A DNA stretch of 64,000 nt from Macrothele yani (Eukaryota; Arthropoda; Arachnida; Araneae; Macrothelidae), in contig CM077005.1 in NCBI GenBank assembly GCA_039090855.1, positions 77,930,607 to 77,994,606 on the forward strand, in the 5' to 3' direction. The translations under genes and the position numbers were made by a program. Numbering within the stretch: position 1 is the first letter of the stretch; each line of letters starts with the position of its first letter. Shown one piece after another: positions 10,723 to 22,120 of this stretch. Under the pieces are notes generated by a model. That model saw only the letters and a list, made by a program, of their open reading frames with translations. It was not told the origin of the DNA and did no database searches.

Positions 10723-11095
10723 TGTTCCTAGGGTCAAGTTTGGAGCTAGCAGTGTACCATGTGTGGGGGTGTTTTACGTGGTGTGGTCCCGGCCCATAGG
10801 TTATCGTGGACAAACCTGTTAACCAGCACATCTACCTCGATGTTCTGGACAATTATGCCCTACCAACTCTGTGACAATACTATGGAAACAAGCCTTGTTG
10901 GTATCAGCAGGATAATGCACCGAACCATAAAACATGGACAGTTGCGGCGTGGTTTGATGATAATTCCATATCATGTGTGGACCGGCCAGCACATAGCCGT
11001 GATTTTAATGGCATAGAGCACCTATAGGATGAATTTGAGCGCCGCATAAGAAGTTTGGAACCAAGGCCTACTACTGCGAACCTAAATTCTTGTCT
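10723..11095 (+). pseudogene. Tc1-A transposase, C-terminal half
   Basis: This continues from 6154: RVKFGASSV, a glycine-rich region, a decayed QQDNAP-like block near 10910, and FNGIEHL*DEFERRI (the third catalytic acidic residue region) near 11010. Several stops are present. No right terminal inverted repeat matching the left end was found, so the 3' end is missing or diverged. Confidence 0.75.
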
Positions 11096-12177
11096 TTTTG
11101 GCTTCAAGTAAGAATTTAGAAAAATATACCCGAGAAAAAATGCAATTATTTGCGTGATCGGTAAGGTTTACAAATTGATATGACTTGTCATATCGGACAT
11201 TTTTTGCATTAAAAACAGTTCTACGTCAAACCTGCCCACAAAAACATTTGTGGCCGGAGCAAAACAATTTTTTAATGAGGGAATTTTTGAGGTGTTCCCC
11301 TGTTGGTATGTTTTTTTATTTTTTTTGTAGTGGACCACAGGACTGACATTCCCGGCCTGGTTTGGTCGTCCCAATCCGTCCCTGGCTGTCACCAGGGCCG
11401 TAGCTACCGGATCGTACCGAATAGGTAGCGAGGGCGGTTACCTTCCTAGGATGGTCACATGAGGGGCGCAAATTTATGCTTTGATGGGTGCAAAAACTTG
11501 AAATCCACAACGGATAAATAAATTTGCAGAAAATTATAACTCAGAAAGAAAGTTATATACTTCTCCCCGTATTTTTTTTTCACAGATTTCAGTTAGCCGC
11601 ATACAGTATTCCATGCAGTTAACCAGGGTACAGTACAGAGTAACCGACTCCGTAAGGTGTCGACTACTCATATGCATGAAAGGAATTTCTGAAACAACAG
11701 AGAGCGTTATACTGTATAAAACAATATGCCGATATGTCCAACCTCCGCGAGCTTCTCGTATATGTAATATGGGCAAAGGGCTAGTTAGTCATCTTTGCTC
11801 TGTAGCAGAAAGTCCCTCTGAGCGTTTAGCCTTGAACAAAAGTTTCCCGAACCGTTCCCTCAAAAGCATTTTCCTATCGTTAAGTTCACCATCCGATACT
11901 CATTCGTTCTGCGCTGGTTCGTTTCCCATTTTGCAGAGAATTGTGTCACCGGCGTTCACATAACTTATAGGATTTACTTAATTACCTACAACCGTTGGCT
12001 CTTGGGTATTTACATTTTTAGTAAAACGTAAATACCTAAGAGCCTGGGTATTTACATTTATACTGATTTTTTGCATTTTTAATAAAATAATGCCAGTCGC
12101 CAGAAATGCGAGTTTTGAACGATCAAAATTACTTTCCTATAACGGAGGTATGGGAAAGCAATTACGTACTTCATATT
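11096..12177. other. unassigned TE-like sequence
   Basis: I recognise no coding region. CAGGGCCGTAGCTA at about 11391 looks like the outer end of a hAT-type element, but I found no matching inverted end. A perfect 17-bp hairpin lies at 11997-12044. The short open frames here show no known motif. Confidence 0.4.
11997..12044. repeat. perfect 17-bp hairpin, one mismatch
   Basis: GGCTCTTGGGTATTTAC (11997-12013) and GTAAATACCTAAGAGCC (12028-12044) pair with one G-U/mismatch position across a 14-nt loop. It is not placed like a transposon end. Confidence 0.7.
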
Positions 12178-13008
12178 TGGGTGGAAGTGAGGAACTTTTG
12201 AACTCGAAGGGGAGAAATTTCAGGTGTCGCCCCTCCAGAAAAGAACAGCCTACTCCGCTCCAGGCTGTCACGAACATCTCTCAGAGATTCGCGTGGATTT
12301 TCGGCGCCCCAAATTTTGCACTTGTGAGTGTCAACCTTACTACTGACATGAAATGCTGATTCATCACTGAAGAGTACGTAGTCCAGGAATGTCCGGTCTT
12401 GCTCAATCCGATGTAACATTTTTTCCCCCGCACAGAATTCCTGACGAGCCACGCAATCGGCGCTACTAATTTCTTGAGCCATGGTAAATCTGTATGGTTT
12501 TAAGTGCAATCGTTTTCGTAACACTCACCAAACCGTCGGCTGTGAAATATCCATTTCGCGAGACGCATGTCGCGTTGATTTCGTGGAACTACGAATGAAG
12601 CTCTCCCTCACTAGTTCCACGACAGCAGCAGAAACACGCCGGAGACCAGGGGATTTTTCATGGCGAACAGAACAACCAGTCTTAAAAAATTCTTATGCCA
12701 AGAGTAAATTCTAGGTCTAGAGGAGGGATCCCTACGATACTCAGTTAGAAATTTCCATTGTCGCGGATTTCGTTTCTTCAAACCAAGGAACAAAGCGAAC
12801 ACGCTCCGCACCTGTAAAAGCAGCCATTTTAAAATGAACGCCGCTGGGGATCGCGGTTATGGAATAGTGTGCTATGGCACGGCGTGAGGTAAAACTTGAT
12901 GTGTTCTGCTACAGATTAACGCCTCCCACAATTTTGTAAGTATTCTGAATAAATTTCTATACGTCTTCAAAGTGGTAAAGTCTTTTTTGAATCACCCAGT
13001 AGATACCG
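12178..13008 (-). pseudogene. mariner-like element Mar-B, partial transposase
   Basis: Read right to left, the N-terminal helix-turn-helix region contains RRDPSSRPRIYSWHKNF (about 12740-12690). Then come MLRKRLHLKPYRFTMAQ (from 12524) and the first catalytic block LFSDESAFHVS (about 12365). The right end GAATCACCCAG near 13005 matches the terminal-repeat style of this family. The C-terminal half is missing and frames are broken. Confidence 0.78.
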
Positions 13009-13154
13009 TCTTAGCATAAATACTGTTACACACGTTTGATAGATGGCGCGCAACCGGTGTACGTCACCGACCAGCCAGGAGGCATGAAGCAGCTAGTAAA
13101 TCATTGTGCGTACAGTCACAGAGGAGATAACCTGACTCGAGAAGTACTTGTCAT

Positions 13155-14160
13155 GGAGTGAGGCGATTGAGAAAATCGTGTTGCTGTAATAGCGCTGTAC
13201 AAAGTTGGAAAATCAGGTTCAGAGATTTTCAAGATGCTGAAAATCAGCCGAATTTTTGTCTACCGGACTATAAAAATGTTCGTTTAGAAACTGGGATCGT
13301 CGCTGACCGCCCCAGACAGAAAGGTCGATCGCGTACCGTGAGGACTGCTAACCTACTGAAAGCAGTGGCAGGCGGTATTCGACAAAATCCTACGGAACAT
13401 TTCAAGAATGTCGATGTCATGCGTGCTGCGGAGTGACCTAAGAGTGAGAGCTTACCGGCGGCGTACAGGGCACTTCCTCACCCCACAACTGAAGCAGCGC
13501 AGGGTGCTAAAAGTGAAACGTTTGCTGCAGCGTTACGCAGGCAATCGCCACAGATCCTTTTTTCTGATGAAAAACTTTTCACTATTGCAGAGGCTTTCAA
13601 CGCTCAAAATAACAGGGTGTATGCGTCAACCTCACGAGAAGCTCAGAAGAAAGCTCCAGGAATCATGAGGGGCCATCGTCCTGCTTCTGTCATGGTTTGG
13701 TGGCGAGTTTCCTACGACGGTACCACGGAGCTCCGTTTCTGTGAGAAAGGAGTGAAAACATCTGCCAAAGTCTACCAGGACAGGGTTTTGGAGCCAGTGG
13801 TCAAAAATGCAAGTCACACCCTCTTCCAAAACCGATAGTGGAGCTTTCAGCAGAATTCCGCACCTGCCCACAGGGCCAAGTCAACACAGGACTAGATTCA
13901 GGCGAATTTGCCAAACTTCATTTCTCCAGCCGATTGGCCTTCGAGCAAATCACATAATCAACCAATTGGACTACAAGTTGTGGACCACACTGGAGGACAT
14001 AGCCTGCAAAAAGAGACACCCCAGTATTGAGTCTTAAACGCTCTTTGGTGCGGGCAGTAGCAGCTTTTCTTGTGGAGACCCTGCGTAAAGCTAATGATGA
14101 GTGGTCACAGAGACTGAAGGACTGTGTAAGGCAAAAGGATGCCATTTTGAAAAGTGATTG
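13155..14160 (+). pseudogene. mariner/maT-like element Mar-C transposase relic
   Basis: In order: an N-terminal block with DRPRQKGRSRTVRT (13300-13340), FSDEKLFTI-like residues near 13570, HRPASVMVWW (13670-13690), a decayed QQNSAPAHRAKSTQ block near 13865, and DWPSS...YKLW near 13930-13980, ending with IESLKRSLVRAV near 14035. Stops and frameshifts occur throughout. The pattern follows the maT/mariner branch of the DD-E/D superfamily. Confidence 0.75.
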
Positions 14161-14462
14161 GTGCCACTTTATTCACAAGTGTACTACTTGTGTCATATCA
14201 CAGGTATATTTAAATATCTTTAAATTTCTTTTGTTATTTAATTGAATACTTTGTAACAGTATTTATGGTAAGACTAGGTATAATAACAATGATACATGAC
14301 AGTATCTTATATACAGTATGGTAATAACAAATTATGTGCCCATATGTGGTTAAATTACAGCCACTGGTCGTTCAGGAAAATAAACATGTGTACCGGATCT
14401 GGTGGTCAATGACGGATAAGTTTGATGTCAGCCGACAGGATATGATATTGCAACAGCATTAC
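14161..14462. other. AT-rich spacer
   Basis: No feature is recognised between the end of Mar-C and the start of Tc1-D. Confidence 0.5.
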
Positions 14463-14714
14463 TACACTGGCGTGCAAAAATGAAGGACGAGACAGTTTTT
14501 CGAATGTAACGTCGTGCAGAAGTGCTCCACATCGACTGAAATCATACCATAAAATCCCCAAGATGTAAGAATATGGGACAAGTGAGCAAAACCGTCCAAA
14601 CAAGGAATCCAAAGGATACAAAGGCACTTTATTGAAAAGGTAGCTTCGAGCACAACTGGACAGAAGACAGAAACGTCCATGTGACAGGCGGCTGCCAAGA
14701 CAAATCCAGTCTTT

Positions 14715-15700
14715 AGTAGGGGATATGATCACCCCTGACTGCGTTGCAGGATTTACAACGTCTGTCCATGCAGAGGACGAGGTTGTCAAGGAGCTGTTGA
14801 GGCATCATGGCCCATTCCTCTTGTAGCGCCAATCGCAGCTGCGGAATCGTTGCTGGCAGTTGGTGACGTGCTGCCAAGCGTCTCCCGAGAAGGTTACACA
14901 CGTGTTCGATTGGATTTAGGTCCGGGGACCTTGCGGGCCAATCCATGCGTTGAATATCTTCACTCTCCAACAGCCACTGTACGATGAGGTGTAGCGTTGT
15001 CGTCCATGAAGAGGAACTCAGGACCCACAGCACCTCTAAACAGACGCACGTGAGGCAGGAGAACCTCGGTACAATAGCTGACACCAGTGACTGAACCTTC
15101 TTGGAAGATGTGGAGGTCAGTACGGCTACCAAGCATGATACCGCCACCTCCAAACCGGTCCCTTTCGATGGTGTTGGAGGTGTGATTGCGTGTTCCCTGC
15201 TCTATCCAGATGTGTATACGTCCAGAATCGCTCGTCAAACTAAATCGGCTCTCATCCGTAAAGAGAACTCGACTCCATTGCTGATGTGTCCAGTTCTTGT
15301 GTTCTTGGCACCACAGAAACCGCTGTCTCCGATGAGCATGCGTTAATAGCACACTCCCTACTGGTCGTCGTGCAAATAGACCACCTTTGTGCAGCCTCCT
15401 GGCCACGGTAAAACGTGATAACGGACGTCCAGTTGTCTGTTGCATGTGCCTTGCGATTTCTCCCGCTGTCTGCCGTCTGTCTCTTCTCGCCTGTAGAACA
15501 ATATACCGGTCGTCTGCCGCCGTGGTTGCTCGTGGACGACCACGGCTAAACTCTCGGACAGCTGTTCCTGTCGTTTGAAATGCTCTCCAAGCTCGTGAAA
15601 CGATGCTGTGAGCGATCCCGAACTCCTCTGCCACACTAGTCACACCTCGACCTCGGGTAAAGTCATCCAGATGTCGTCTACTGGATTTCCTGTTGGCCAC
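14715..15700 (-). pseudogene. Tc1-D transposase, DD34E type, one frameshift
   Basis: The start at 15700 (MANRKSSRRHLDDF) opens a paired helix-turn-helix region with RGRPRATTAADDR at residues about 54-66. The first catalytic aspartate is in LFTDESRFSL, and the second in FLFMDDNATPHRT near 15000. A frameshift at about 14975-14990 moves the frame to ...DWPARSPDLNPIEHV, which carries the catalytic glutamate, and on to the stop at 14713-14715. The GGGGIML region has also lost a few residues compared with relatives. A fairly recent but inactive copy. Confidence 0.88.
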
Positions 15701-15762
15701 ATCTCACAGTGGCAGCAACTCGACGTCGTTCAAACCGATGTACACCGTGCAATAGCTTTCAC

Positions 15763-16063
15763 CGAATTTCTGAGCATGATCATGAGAAGGGAGTCTGACC
15801 CCAGGTCTTAAACAGCCCTTAGAAACTGGGAGATTTGGGCTAGAGCGCCCGATAGGAAAGTGACACGGAAGCGAAGTAGAAAGGGGGAGGAAGACGCCCT
15901 TATTTATTACCGGGGGCCAGTACCCGTGGTCCGACGGCTTAACGTGCCTATCCGACGCACGGCGGGTATTTAGGGGATCGAGCGTTCGTACCTGCCTGGG
16001 ATCGAACCCGTGGCAGTCACGAACGTTGCCCACTAGGCCACCCGCGGCCCCGAATTTCTGAGC
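15763..16063 (-). repeat. second tRNA-derived SINE family (SINE-2) with 13-bp TSDs
   Basis: The body, 15776-16050, is flanked by exact CGAATTTCTGAGC copies at 15763-15775 and 16051-16063. On the minus strand a tRNA-like head begins at about 16050 with A box TGGCCTAGTGG and B box GGGTTCGATCCC. It is unrelated in its body to SINE-1. It interrupts the 5' part of Tc1-D, so it is the younger of the two. Confidence 0.9.
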
Positions 16064-16249
16064 GTACACCACCCGTGTGCTTTATACTCTTCCGACACTC
16101 CCCCCCCCGGGCATGCTGCATATATGCGCATGCCCTACCGACCCTAGTTTATCTCCTAAGTGGTCTTTCGGTCCGTTCTGCCTGCTCGTTCCGCTGTTAT
16201 GCGAATTTCTCCTCTTCGTCCTTAATTTTTGCACACCAGTGTAGAAAGG

Positions 16250-16465
16250 TACAGAAATCTTCAGTTAAGAATTGGAAAGCTTCACAAAAGGCAATACGTA
16301 CATTACCTTCATCAACCTGCACAATAGTTGTGAAACTAGCATTGAACTATTAGCCTATGCTGTTGGAAATCATGCAGGTGATATGCAAGACACGAAATCG
16401 ATTGCTGGTTTAATCACAAAATTGAGAGACACTACTGTTGCCTGGAGCAGCAAAAAACAGCTGTG
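16250..16465 (+). pseudogene. Ty1/copia-type RNase H fragment
   Basis: The translated segment from about 16345 reads LLAYAVGNHAGDMQDTKSIA, then WSSKKQ at about 16447. It follows the copia RNase H pattern (Y-DADWAGD...RSTSG...WSSKKQ) with the catalytic-region residues altered. No LTRs are visible. This is the only copia remnant seen. Confidence 0.65.
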
Positions 16466-16502
16466 TCACTCCATCACCTGTAGAAGATGGAGTGACACAG
16501 CT
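16459..16502. repeat. perfect 17-bp hairpin at the end of the copia scrap
   Basis: AGCTGTGTCACTCCATC (16459-16475) and its exact inverse at 16486-16502 flank a 10-nt loop. It sits where copia homology stops and looks like a local snap-back duplication. Confidence 0.8.
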
Positions 16503-16519
16503 ATCAGGCGAGATCTCGA

Positions 16520-16990
16520 ATTGAACACAATGGCACAACAAACCCTGACGCTTGGCATTAGGCTGGTATGATGTTTCAAGATTATGTTCACCACATCTTC
16601 AAACACGTATGTCACCATCATGGTGCATCAAGTTGAATCGTGACTCATCCTGTTACCAATCAGCGCACTAATGTCTGTGTTCAAAAACCCATTACAACCT
16701 GAGGCATCTGTGGCTGAGAGTAGCAATGGGCTGCTAGCAACAAGTCATCTGTTAAGCAGATGCCATACTATGGAGGAAAAACCTGATCTGTGACAGTGTT
16801 CCACTGCTGTGCTAACCGTAGATGTTGCTGTGTGATTGGTCACTGTCATGTGGTAGAGGTGTTTGTCATCCCATGCAGTCGTGTGACTTTGCGGTCCATT
16901 TCCCAGATTTCTGTGTGTCCGAGACTCATCTGTCCACTGACGTCATGTTCACATCACTGTACTGACATTTCGCCTCGTACGAAAGGCAAT
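16520..16990 (-). pseudogene. decayed Tc1-like transposase, Tc1-E
   Basis: On the minus strand near 16650-16615 a DESRFNLMHH-type block (first catalytic aspartate region) can be read, followed by other weak Tc1 core similarity. Terminal repeats were not found and many stops are present. Confidence 0.55.
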
Positions 16991-17032
16991 TTCTTAGTAC
17001 AAAAGTCCAGTTTTTCTCATCCCAAAAGCCCT

Positions 17033-17247
17033 TTTTTTTTTTATTGGAGGTTTAACGACCACCGTGATCAACTCAATGGGCTATAAGCAGTCGCTCGTCC
17101 CTAATTTAGGTCACTGGTTCCAAGGAAGGGAGAGAGCCAGTGTCGTAAGACAAACACAACATCCATGCCTCATCGGGATTTGAACCCAGACCTCTTTTGG
17201 ACGAATGATCAGAGGCCATCGCTTAGACCACTGTACCACTGGGACGG
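17033..17247 (-). repeat. SINE-1 copy
   Basis: The minus strand carries a tRNA-like head at 17247-17165, with B box GGGTTCAAATCCC, a SINE-1 body, and a poly(A) end (T-run 17031-17041 on the plus strand). It is somewhat more diverged than the copy at 24385-24613. Confidence 0.88.
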
Positions 17248-20200
17248 CCAAAAATCTTTCCTCGCTCAAAGTATGTCAGGTGTTCATAATGTGAGGAAGC
17301 ATAGTGAGACACAAAAACACCCTTTCAACTCAATGCCGGCTCTTCACTGATTGCAACAACTCGTTTAAGCCAGCTCTTTACACCCAAGACCAGACAGTTC
17401 AGAGGGAGCTGCTCTGCAACCGCATGAGCACTTTCACTGACATTTTAACCAAGTCTCAAGCTAACACAAGTCCTTCATGGTGGTGTACTTTTCACAAACA
17501 GTAGTGTATATAATACTAAAAGCTTAAGCCTTCAAAGACTTGTTTTTACGCATCACAGAAGATCATATGTATAAAACATTTTGTATTAACAACAAAGGTG
17601 GGTTAAAGTGAAGCACTGATAACAGGCCTTGATAGTCACATTAAGGCCTGAGATGTGTGCAAAAAAATAAAACCTCAGAGGAGAAAGTGAAGTCTTCAAG
17701 TGCAGAAAACTTAAAAATATTTCTGAGTAAAGACAATGAACTTAACATTCTAATTGAACACATTTTCAATCACATCCTTAACACTGCATCAAAATGGTTA
17801 CCCAAAAATTTTATTGTGATTTTTGGCCTAGGCATGCAACAATGTTTTCAGCAGGAATTAGTTTCTGGTGGAAGTATTGTGCCAATGCATATCTCCCAGG
17901 GTTTTCATGTAATTAAAAAATAAAATATTAAATATTTTCAAGTTATGTGAAACTGTGTACATAGGAAGTTGAGAGCTGGTAATGTGCTCTTTCATTAAAT
18001 AATAGACCAATTCTTTTATCACTTAAACTGGTTCAACAGTGAAACACCAAAGTTTTATAAGATAGGTCATAACTCTCATTTTGACACTCATAAAAACCAA
18101 TCATTGTCGCGATATCTCCAACAACTCATCAGATATTTTGTCCAAGTTGTAAGACAGAGAGAAAGAGAGAGACCAGAAAACTTATTTTAAAACTAAATCT
18201 AGACATGTCATGAAATTCTAATGTAATGTTGCTAAGATGAAGATTGCATACATACATAATCAATCTCCAATCAGATCTATTCATCACCTCACAAAGTGTG
18301 TGTGTGAGAATACAAAACAAATATAAATGAGGCAAACTGTGATGGCATGATTATTTATGAACTAGAATGAATTTACATGGAGGACTTTCAACCCAGTTGT
18401 GTCTTGATCTGCTGCAAACATCCAGAAGTAACCAAGACTCAAAAAAAAAAAAAAAAAAAAAAAAAGCTTGGGTTTTTTGTACCATTCTTCTTCTTTTGTT
18501 AAAATGTAACTGGCATGTAAATTATTTCTAGGCCATTTATTTGAATTACATGATATTGCATTCTACTTACAAACTTATTTACCACCAAAATTTATTTGAC
18601 AGCATTCATTTCCATTACATCTACAGAGAGTCACACACTGACTGTTAAGATGTACCACCTTCCAAAATGTAGCAGTGAAAATTCAAATTTGGGTGTCATA
18701 CTAGCAGGCACAAAACCACCTTGTAACTTTTAATGTGTCCAATACTAGGTCCAGTACAAATTCCTGAATTTTTCTCTCTGCCCCACTTCTGCAAAAAAAA
18801 AAAAAAAAAAAAAAAAAAGAGGGGGGGGGACGAAAAAAAATTTTTCCTGGAAAAGAAGAGAAAGGAAATTTTAGAGTAAAAGTTGAAAGTAACACAAATA
18901 GAGATTACTTTAAGTGTTAAGTATGAGTCTTTTGATTTTGAGAACATATTTTTTGCTTGGATATGCACATTTTAAATTTATGCTACACTGATTACTCATA
19001 TTTAGCTTTCAAAGACAAAAATAAAACTCTGTTTTAGCTGTAGATGCTACCCCCCCCCTTTTTCCGTGGCAATCTAAAGTGCACAAATTCAGATTTTTTT
19101 GTCAGCACATTTTTTAATTTAAATTTTTGTAATTTCTACAATTATCTTGTTGCAAGATCAAGTGTTCTTTCCATTTGTATCTTTTCATTAGGGATTGTGA
19201 TATGGTAGATACAATCAAAATATTTCTGTAGTCACTGAGTAGTTTTCTGTGTGTCTTGCAATGACCATAAAGTGCATATATAAATAAATTGAGACTTTCT
19301 TTTTCTTCTTCCTTAGTCATGTTGGCATCATCACTGATTTACTTTAAATTTTTAGCTGATCTACTCTAATTATACTCTGAATTTAATGGTGGTGGTGGTG
19401 GTGGGGGGAGTCAAGATATTACATGCAAGAATACTCAAAAATCTTCCATTTTGCTTGTAAAATGTCACATTCTTGGGGTTCAACATGTAAATGTGAATAC
19501 TTTGTAAATCATATATTTTCTTCACATAACACTGGGCAGGTGATATATCTCTTCTGATTCTGTCTGAAATTTTGTGAATATTCTCAGTTGGGTAAGTGTG
19601 TCACCAGCAAACAGGAACTTCAAATTGTTGAAAGTGCTATTTTTGTGTGTCATTTTTTTTTCAGTCCCCTCCCCATTCTTCTCTGGCCTGCAAAACACAG
19701 AGATAAATCTGCTTTCAGGGTTAAAAAAAACCCCTCCCAGTGAGACAGAGCAGGGTTACACAATGACTAGAAGATGGATTCAGAAAAGATTCTCAACCTG
19801 TATTAACTGAGAGTATGACAAGCCAAGCAGTGCTAGGAATAATCATGGAAGTGAGTACTTTGTGTTGCTCAGAACCTCAATGTCACAGAAAGAAAAAAGC
19901 TCCAGATATAGAGTTATTCATAGAGATATAGTTTTTCAATCATCTACAGATGATTGAAAAAAAAAATCACCCTTGGGTTCTACAAGGAGAAAAAAAAATG
20001 TTTATTCTGTTATTGGTGGAAGAAAAAGTTTGGCCACTTGTTTTATGCCCCTTTCCCCCTTTTTCTTTTTTTTTTTTTTTTTTACATAAAAAAAAAAAGA
20101 AAAAAGGGAGAGATCGGTTACCTCTCATAACATAAAATTATGAACTTGCCTTTCATTATTAACCATTAGCATAATTTCTTCTGTTCCTGATTAGAAAAAC

Positions 20201-21206
20201 ACAAAACACATCGCTCCATTCTTTAATAGAAAATCTCTTAGGTATTGTGAAAGTGTAGAAATTCTCCTTTTCCCTAATACCAGCAACACAGACTCACCTC
20301 ATCAAATTCCCATTGTTTAGAAATCAATTTTGAAATCTGGCAACACTTGATTCACCATGTGTTACTAACATCTTGTGTTATTTCATTCTTTCTAGGGCTG
20401 ACAAAGGTAGAAGCAACTGAAATGTACCAATTTCACTGCCATATTCCCTGATTTACATAACTTTAGCACCGATTTCCTTGTCCATACTTTACTGTATTTT
20501 TCAATTGTAATTGTGTTACACGGATTTCTACCCTTACTTTTCATTATGGTCCTTGATATACTGAGAAGTGACTAAGGAATGGGAAAACACTGGTTTTAAG
20601 AGAAATTAAGTATCAATAATAATCAGTTCTGCATTGTTTATCTCTGCGGTAAAAACAATTTTACAGACATGGGGAAGGCTCAGATTCCATCACAGACAGA
20701 TTTAGTACAAATTTTGGAATTTAATTTTACCTGAAAAAATTTGAAGGGGACAAAAATGCTTGCTCTACTGATTGGTTTGGAAGAAAAGACTGTTAAATAT
20801 AAAAAACTACATTTTGTAACAAAAACATTCTTGAAAGATACAAAGTCACTTTTTTTTTTTACTATTGTCGAATACATTAAAATAAGGAACATGATCAGAA
20901 AAAAATCAACAGTACAAATATAATCAAGAATAGAAATCAGGGGGATAAACAAACACACACTTTGGTTAGAAAAATTTGAAATTCTGAAAATTACGGTATA
21001 TTATTATCCCTGCTAGAATAATTTCCAGTGCAGTTGTAATATTCTTGGCTGAAGGATGATATACAGATGTCCAGAAAATATAGAAAAGACATTGAAGAGC
21101 GTATATTAAAAATTGCTTAATAACAGTTAGAAACTTTGAAACATGAAAATAAACTTTACACAAATGTTGAATATTATTATTTAACTGAGATTTTCGATTT
21201 CTGTAG
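17248..21206. other. AT-rich host sequence, probably intergenic or intronic
   Basis: About 4 kb without recognisable TE coding motifs. It holds many homopolymer tracts: A-runs at 18441-18464 and 18793-18819, a G-run next to the latter, a C-run near 19051, a GGT run near 19389, T/A runs at 20068-20098. An open frame at 17657-17923 has no motif I know. If the exon at 21207 is real, part of this is its upstream intron. Confidence 0.5.
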
Positions 21207-21290
21207 AATATTTGGTTTCCTATATTCCACCGTGACCACAGGGAATTTGTAGCGCTTGGAGTGTCTGGGCCTCCTCCAAAGTATTGCTGA
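21207..21290 (+). CDS. candidate terminal exon of an unidentified host gene
   Basis: A good splice acceptor (TTTTCGATTTCTGTAG, ending 21206) is followed in phase 0 by 27 sense codons and a TGA at 21288-21290. The peptide ends FVALGVSGPPPKYC. This stretch is clearly richer in G+C than the flanks, and a canonical AATAAA lies about 690 bp downstream at 21980. I do not recognise the protein. The opposite strand is also open here (21313-20966), which weakens the case. No upstream exon was found in the window. Confidence 0.35.
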   Translation, partial: NIWFPIFHRDHREFVALGVSGPPPKYC

Positions 21291-22000
21291 GGCACATGAT
21301 GAAGTTTATCCAATCACTTCTGTTGCTCACTCATCAGGAGAGGACCGAGTGCATGTCAGCTGGGAAAGGTGAACTCAAAATAGCTTCCAGCAGACAAAAG
21401 GAAATCAGGAATTTTGGAAAGCTTCACCTTCAGTTTGCCAAAAAGCAATAAAAGACACTAAAAAAAAAAAAAAAAAAAAATCTGGAGTACAATCATTTCC
21501 AGACTCAAAACTTTTTTCCACTGACTCAAAATTAAATTTCAGGACTTTTCCAGGAGTTGGAGGAAAAATAAGGTGAAAAAGGCCTATTTAAGGAGTTCTT
21601 AAATTCCGTGGGGATACAAAACCTGTGATAAAATCATCTGAGATTGTTTACAAGTTGATAACACTGTTACGGTGTCAGCAAAGTCACTACATACATCAGC
21701 CACAGAATTTATCTGGAACTTGGTAAAGCATCACCTACAGACTCATCCACTACTGTCACAGAATGGCTATTCTGCAAGATGAGCTGTAACAGAGATGATG
21801 GCTAAGCCTCAGGACACTTATTTTATGTTTGTATGAATCTGTGCAGCAATGTTTAGTTATGTGTACGTGCGTCATTAACCCTAGACAATTTAGTCAAAAG
21901 AAAATACATCACTATTTGCAAGATATTTATACAAAGACACAAATATTTTTGAACACCAATGTAATGTATCTATATATGAAATAAATTTGTGCCTTTGCTC
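21291..22000 (+). other. possible 3' UTR of the candidate gene
   Basis: AT-rich sequence follows the proposed stop, with an A-run at 21460-21480, ending near the AATAAA at 21980-21985 and the GT-rich stretch after it. It is offered only as the consequence of the exon call above. Confidence 0.3.
21980..21985 (+). promoter_or_regulatory. polyadenylation signal AATAAA
   Basis: AATAAA is followed within 10 bases by TTGTGCCTTTGCTCTG, a GU/U-rich downstream element. It fits the end of a plus-strand transcript. Confidence 0.4.
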
Positions 22001-22120
22001 TGAAACTATAATCACATCTGATTTATCTGCAAACCTGTCTTATCTGTGATTTTTATCAGATTACAATGACCTTTGGATGGTGCAATTTCAGTGTCACAAA
22101 GTGCATATATATATATAATA

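Larger units (their letters stand above)
14465..16241 (-). mobile_element. Tc1-like transposon Tc1-D with complete ends
   Basis: Inverted ends CACTGGCGTGCAAAAATGAA (left) and CACTGGTGTGCAAAAATTAA (right, read inward) are flanked by TA on both sides (14463-14464 and 16242-16243). The transposase is on the minus strand. A 275-bp SINE has inserted between the right terminal repeat and the gene. Confidence 0.92.

Noticed and set aside
11391..11460. CAGGGCCGTAGCTA as the end of a complete hAT element
   Set aside because: No inverted partner end or 8-bp duplication was found within several kilobases, so only a possible end is noted.
17657..17923. 88-codon plus-strand open frame as a host gene
   Set aside because: No known motif, no convincing splice sites, AT-rich surroundings. 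Expected by chance in 4 kb of such DNA.
20966..21313. minus-strand 115-codon open frame
   Set aside because: Overlaps the better-supported plus-strand exon candidate. No donor site follows the GC-richer part, and the remainder is low-complexity AT-rich translation.
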